The notes under the pieces were generated by a model. It did not search any database. It had not been told where the DNA came from and worked only from the letters and a program-made list of their open reading frames with translations. Below, one piece after another: positions 6,920 to 9,525 of a stretch of DNA of 9,525 nt. Position 1 is the stretch's first letter. Every line of letters begins with the position of its first letter. The translations under genes were made by a program, and so were the position numbers. This stretch comes from an uncultured Caulobacterales bacterium (lineage in GTDB: Bacteria > Pseudomonadota > Alphaproteobacteria > Caulobacterales > Caulobacteraceae): assembly GCA_903903715.1 (NCBI GenBank), contig CAIUZX010000059.1, positions 1 to 9,525 on the forward strand, in the 5' to 3' direction.

Positions 6920-8506
6920 CTATTCGCCGTGCGGCAGCTCCATCGGAGCCGCCTCATGACCGGACACCGTCAGGCCCTTGCCGAGCTTGGAGTTCCAGAT
7001 GCCATAGACGAAGTACAGCGCCAGCCCGCCCACCAAATATAGGAGGAAGAAGTTCCGGGTTGCGATGCCCGCCATCAGGCTCATCAACAAAAGGAAGCAC
7101 ATGACGGCGCCGAGTATCGGCACAACCGGGAACATCGGCGTGCGGAACGGACGGAGCAGATCCGGGTTCTTCACACGCAGATACAGGACGGTGATGCAGA
7201 CCAGCGCGAACGCCGTCAGGGAGCCGACGTTGGAGAGGTCAGACAGAGCGTCGAGGCTGAGGAAGCCCGCCGCGCAGCAGGCCACTGCGCCAACGATGAT
7301 GGTGTTGATCCAGGGCGTCTTGAACTTCGGATGAACAGTCGCCAGCGCGGTCGGAAGCAGACCGTCCTTAGACATGGTGTAGAAAATGCGGGTCTGTCCG
7401 TAGAGCAGCACCAGCATCACACTCGACAGGCCCGCGATGGCGCCGATCTTCACCAGGGCCGAGAACCAGGGCAGGCCCATACGATCCACCGCAACGGCGA
7501 TCGGTGCTGGCGTGTCCAGAAGCGCATAAGGCACCACACCGACGAGGACCGCAGAGGTCAGGATGTACAGGATCGTACAGATGACCAGCGATCCGATAAT
7601 GCCGATCGGCATGTCCTTCGACGGGTTCTTCGACTCGGCGCCCGCGGTGGAAACGGCTTCGAAGCCTAGATAGGCGAAGAAGATCACCGCTGCGCCGTGG
7701 ATCACACCGCCGATGCCATACTTGGAGCTGTTGTCGCCAGTCATGACGGCGACCAGCGCGCGCCCGATCTGGTGCCAGATATCGTTTGGCACGCCCGGCG
7801 CGACGGCCGGAATCTGCGCCGGCACGAGGGGTGACCACAACTTCGGGTCGATGTAGCGCGATCCGATCACAATGAAGGCCACCACGACTGAAAGCTTGAT
7901 GGCGACGATGATGTTGTTGACCGTAGTGGACTCCGAGATACCCACCACCAACAGGCACGTGACAGCTGCGATTACACAGATGGCTGGCAAATTGACGATG
8001 CCGTGAGCGATGACCTGGCCCGCCGCGTCCTTCACTTCAACCCCCGGGGCCGCGGTCAGGGCTGGAGGTATGTGTATGCCCATATCGGCAAGCAAACTCA
8101 CACAATAACCCGACCAGCCCACCGAAACGGTCGAGGCCGCAAGACCGTATTCCAGGAGCAGCAAGAGTCCCATGATCCAAGCGACGACCTCACCCATCGA
8201 GGCGTAGGTATAGGAATAGGCGGAGCCCGAAACCGGCAGCGCGGAGGCGAGTTCGGCGTAACACAGGGCGACGAAAGCGCAGAGCATCCCGGTAATGATG
8301 AAGGAGATCGTGATCGCAGGTCCTGCATACTGGGCTGCGGCTCGACCGGTAAGAACGAAGATACCCGTTCCGATAATACAGCCGATGCCCAGGAGAATGA
8401 GGTTCAGAGCGCCCAGCGTCCTCTTGAGCTCACCGTGTTCGTGCTCCGACTGGATCTGTTCAACCGATTTGCGCATGAACATGCGCCCAAGACCGCGGCT
8501 CGCCAT
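6920..8506 (-). CDS. Amino acid permease, APC superfamily (cationic amino acid transporter-like)
   Basis: This 528-residue inner-membrane transporter is predicted to bring amino acids into the cell by symport. After a short charged N-terminus (E-rich, HEHGELKR at 22-29) it has the TM1 unwound motif GIGCIIGTGIF at 40-50. Further marks are E85 with PVSGSAYSYTY at 91-101 in TM3, FFAYLGFEAVSTAGAE at 276-291 in TM6 followed by SKNPSKDMPIGI, and RIFYTMSKDGLLP at 373-385 after TM8. Hydrophobic stretches fit about 12 membrane segments, with the last ones at about 459-480 and 485-504. These are features of the CAT subgroup (YfnA-like) of the APC superfamily. The long loop at about 143-172 fits that subgroup. 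The ATG at 8506 is preceded by AGGAAGAGAG; in-frame Met codons at residues 9 and 11 are alternative starts. Substrate is unknown. hrpB follows after 17 bp. Confidence 0.94.
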   Translation of the reverse strand: MASRGLGRMFMRKSVEQIQSEHEHGELKRTLGALNLILLGIGCIIGTGIFVLTGRAAAQYAGPAITISFIITGMLCAFVALCYAELASALPVSGSAYSYTYASMGEVVAWIMGLLLLLEYGLAASTVSVGWSGYCVSLLADMGIHIPPALTAAPGVEVKDAAGQVIAHGIVNLPAICVIAAVTCLLVVGISESTTVNNIIVAIKLSVVVAFIVIGSRYIDPKLWSPLVPAQIPAVAPGVPNDIWHQIGRALVAVMTGDNSSKYGIGGVIHGAAVIFFAYLGFEAVSTAGAESKNPSKDMPIGIIGSLVICTILYILTSAVLVGVVPYALLDTPAPIAVAVDRMGLPWFSALVKIGAIAGLSSVMLVLLYGQTRIFYTMSKDGLLPTALATVHPKFKTPWINTIIVGAVACCAAGFLSLDALSDLSNVGSLTAFALVCITVLYLRVKNPDLLRPFRTPMFPVVPILGAVMCFLLLMSLMAGIATRNFFLLYLVGGLALYFVYGIWNSKLGKGLTVSGHEAAPMELPHGE

Positions 8507-8778
8507 ATGGCTCTCTCTTCCTACAACCCATGCGCCCGAAGGCTCTGTTGCGGCACGCTAGCTCCATCCACCTGATCGAGCAATCCGCCTAACGCGACGC
8601 GCGAGCGCGATCCATGAATTTGCACCCGCCGCCATGCCAGCTTGTTCAGTTTACGTGCAGCAAAAGCCACTCCTAAGCACCACACCTCTCCACGGAAGGC
8701 GCCTCACCATCGCGAATGTTGCGGCGACGAAACGAATGGGCCTTGGCGGTTTCACAATGACAGGGTCCCATAGGCGGG
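8507..8778. promoter_or_regulatory. Divergent intergenic region (permease / response regulator)
   Basis: This 272-bp gap lies between divergently transcribed genes and must hold at least two promoters. I see no frame with protein character, no convincing -35/-10 pair, and no full CtrA-type TTAA-N7-TTAA site. The only clear element is the purine-rich binding site close to the permease start. AGGCGGG at 8772-8778 directly abuts the regulator ATG, which is closer than a normal Shine-Dalgarno. Confidence 0.45.
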
Positions 8779-9504
8779 ATGAAGTCTGACGCTGCACCCC
8801 CCGCAAGAATTCTCATTGTCGATGACGACCCCGGCATTCGAGAGGTCATCAGCGACTTTCTGGTCCGCCACGGCTTCGAAGCTGACGCCGTGGCCGACGG
8901 CCCAGCCCTGGCGCGAGCTTTGGCGACGAAACGCCCTGACCTCATCGTGCTGGACGTGATGTTGCCGGGCGAGGACGGCCTGAGCCTCTGTCGCAAGCTT
9001 GCCGCCGCACACGGACCGCCGGTCATTATCCTGTCGGCGATGGGAGACGAAACCGACCGGATCGTTGGACTGGAGCTGGGTGCGGACGATTACTTGCCAA
9101 AACCGTGCAATCCACGGGAGTTGCTGGCTCGGATAAAGGCCGTGTTGCGACGCAAGGAAGATGGAGGCCTCCGGAACAAGGTGACAGCGACGCTGGAATT
9201 CTCCGGCTGGCGGCTTGACCTTCTGTCTCGGGAGCTTCGTTCGGAAGACGGGACCGTTGTTCCACTTTCAAGCGGGGAATTCGCCCTCCTCCGCGCCCTC
9301 GTCGAGAGACCCCAACGGATACTGACCCGGGATCAACTGTTGGAACTGGCGCGCGGGCCGGACTCTGACGCCTATGACCGCGCCATTGATGTGCAGATCA
9401 GTCGATTGCGGCGCAAGCTAGGCGATGGTGACACCGGCGCGGATCTGATTCGAACTGTGCGCAATGAGGGATATATCTTCAATGCTGCGGTGACCCAGAA
9501 GTGA
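8779..9504 (+). CDS. OmpR/PhoB family two-component response regulator
   Basis: This 241-residue DNA-binding response regulator is phosphorylated by a partner kinase. The receiver domain covers about 10-124, with acidic pocket D15-D16, phospho-acceptor D59 in DLIVLDVMLPGEDG (54-67), S86 in the switch position (threonine or serine is normal), and K108 in YLPKPCNP (105-112). The winged-helix output domain covers about 138-236, with SSGEFALLRALVERP (164-178), the recognition helix region DRAIDVQISRLRRKL (200-214), and the wing IRTVRNEGYIF (224-234). The ATG at 8779 is the only possible in-frame ATG, because an in-frame TGA lies at 8758-8760. AGGCGGG ends immediately at the start codon, so initiation may be leaderless or use weak spacing. 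The next gene overlaps as GTGA. The regulon is not evident from this window. Confidence 0.96.
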   Translation: MKSDAAPPARILIVDDDPGIREVISDFLVRHGFEADAVADGPALARALATKRPDLIVLDVMLPGEDGLSLCRKLAAAHGPPVIILSAMGDETDRIVGLELGADDYLPKPCNPRELLARIKAVLRRKEDGGLRNKVTATLEFSGWRLDLLSRELRSEDGTVVPLSSGEFALLRALVERPQRILTRDQLLELARGPDSDAYDRAIDVQISRLRRKLGDGDTGADLIRTVRNEGYIFNAAVTQK

Positions 9505-9525
9505 CGAACGTCTTCCGATTGACCG
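9501..9525 (+). CDS. Probable sensor histidine kinase (partial, first 8 codons)
   Basis: A GTG at 9501 overlaps the regulator stop by 4 nt (GTGA) and opens a frame reading M-T-N-V-F-R-L-T to the window edge. Response-regulator genes of this type are usually followed directly by their sensor kinase with such an overlap. A short polar start before a first membrane helix would fit. With eight codons nothing in the protein itself proves this; it is inferred from position. Confidence 0.5.

Noticed and set aside
6619..7104. A 161-codon plus-strand frame spanning the hrpB/permease junction
   Set aside because: It is antisense to both real genes, rich in Arg/Ser/Pro, with no recognisable domain.
8507..8778. 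Possible riboswitch or small RNA in the permease/regulator gap
   Set aside because: I found no long stable inverted repeat or known conserved aptamer core there by eye; only short GC-rich palindromes expected by chance.
1..9525. Defence system, prophage, insertion sequence, toxin-antitoxin pair or CRISPR array
   Set aside because: No transposase, integrase, phage, nuclease or repeat-spacer pattern is visible; all long frames are accounted for by ordinary chromosomal genes.

Overview
The window looks like ordinary chromosomal DNA from a GC-rich alphaproteobacterium. Caulobacterales (Brevundimonas or Phenylobacterium type) is possible, but that rests only on impression: gene density, overlapping starts and stops, protein resemblance, and the mix of an XagB-like glycosyltransferase, HrpB, a CAT-type amino acid permease and an OmpR-type regulator. 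No marker gene fixes the genus. I see no mobile elements, CRISPR, tRNA or rRNA.

Layout. (1) At the left end, on the minus strand, a TetR/AcrR-type repressor gene (1128-469) runs directly, stop codon against start codon, into a PLP-dependent threonine/serine dehydratase (468 to beyond base 1). (2) A 166-bp divergent gap follows. Then three tightly packed plus-strand genes overlap one another: an integral-membrane family 2 glycosyltransferase (1295-2743), a class I SAM-dependent methyltransferase of the RlmI/RlmK-like rRNA type (2733-3638) and a SpoU/TrmH-type RNA 2'-O-methyltransferase (3635-4432). (3) Convergent to them, on the minus strand, is the large DEAH-type helicase gene hrpB (6902-4443). 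The two stop codons sit in opposite arms of a small inverted repeat. (4) Just upstream of hrpB, on the same strand and 17 bp away, is a 12-TM amino acid permease of the APC superfamily (8506-6920). (5) A 272-bp divergent gap separates it from an OmpR/PhoB response regulator (8779-9504). The first codons of what is probably its sensor kinase overlap the regulator stop by 4 nt at the right edge.

How they work together. The TetR/dehydratase pair is probably one small amino acid catabolism operon. The plus-strand trio combines envelope polysaccharide synthesis with two predicted RNA-modification enzymes. The overlaps imply co-translation, although the glycosyltransferase has no obvious functional link to the other two. 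hrpB is probably read through from the permease promoter. The regulator and kinase form a standard two-component operon whose signal cannot be told from this window.

I found no convincing previously undescribed system. The second-look items are modest: an unusual glycosyltransferase/RNA-methyltransferase operon, a glycosyltransferase shorter than its likely relatives, the shared stop-codon hairpin, a possible TetR operator, and a few start-site questions.
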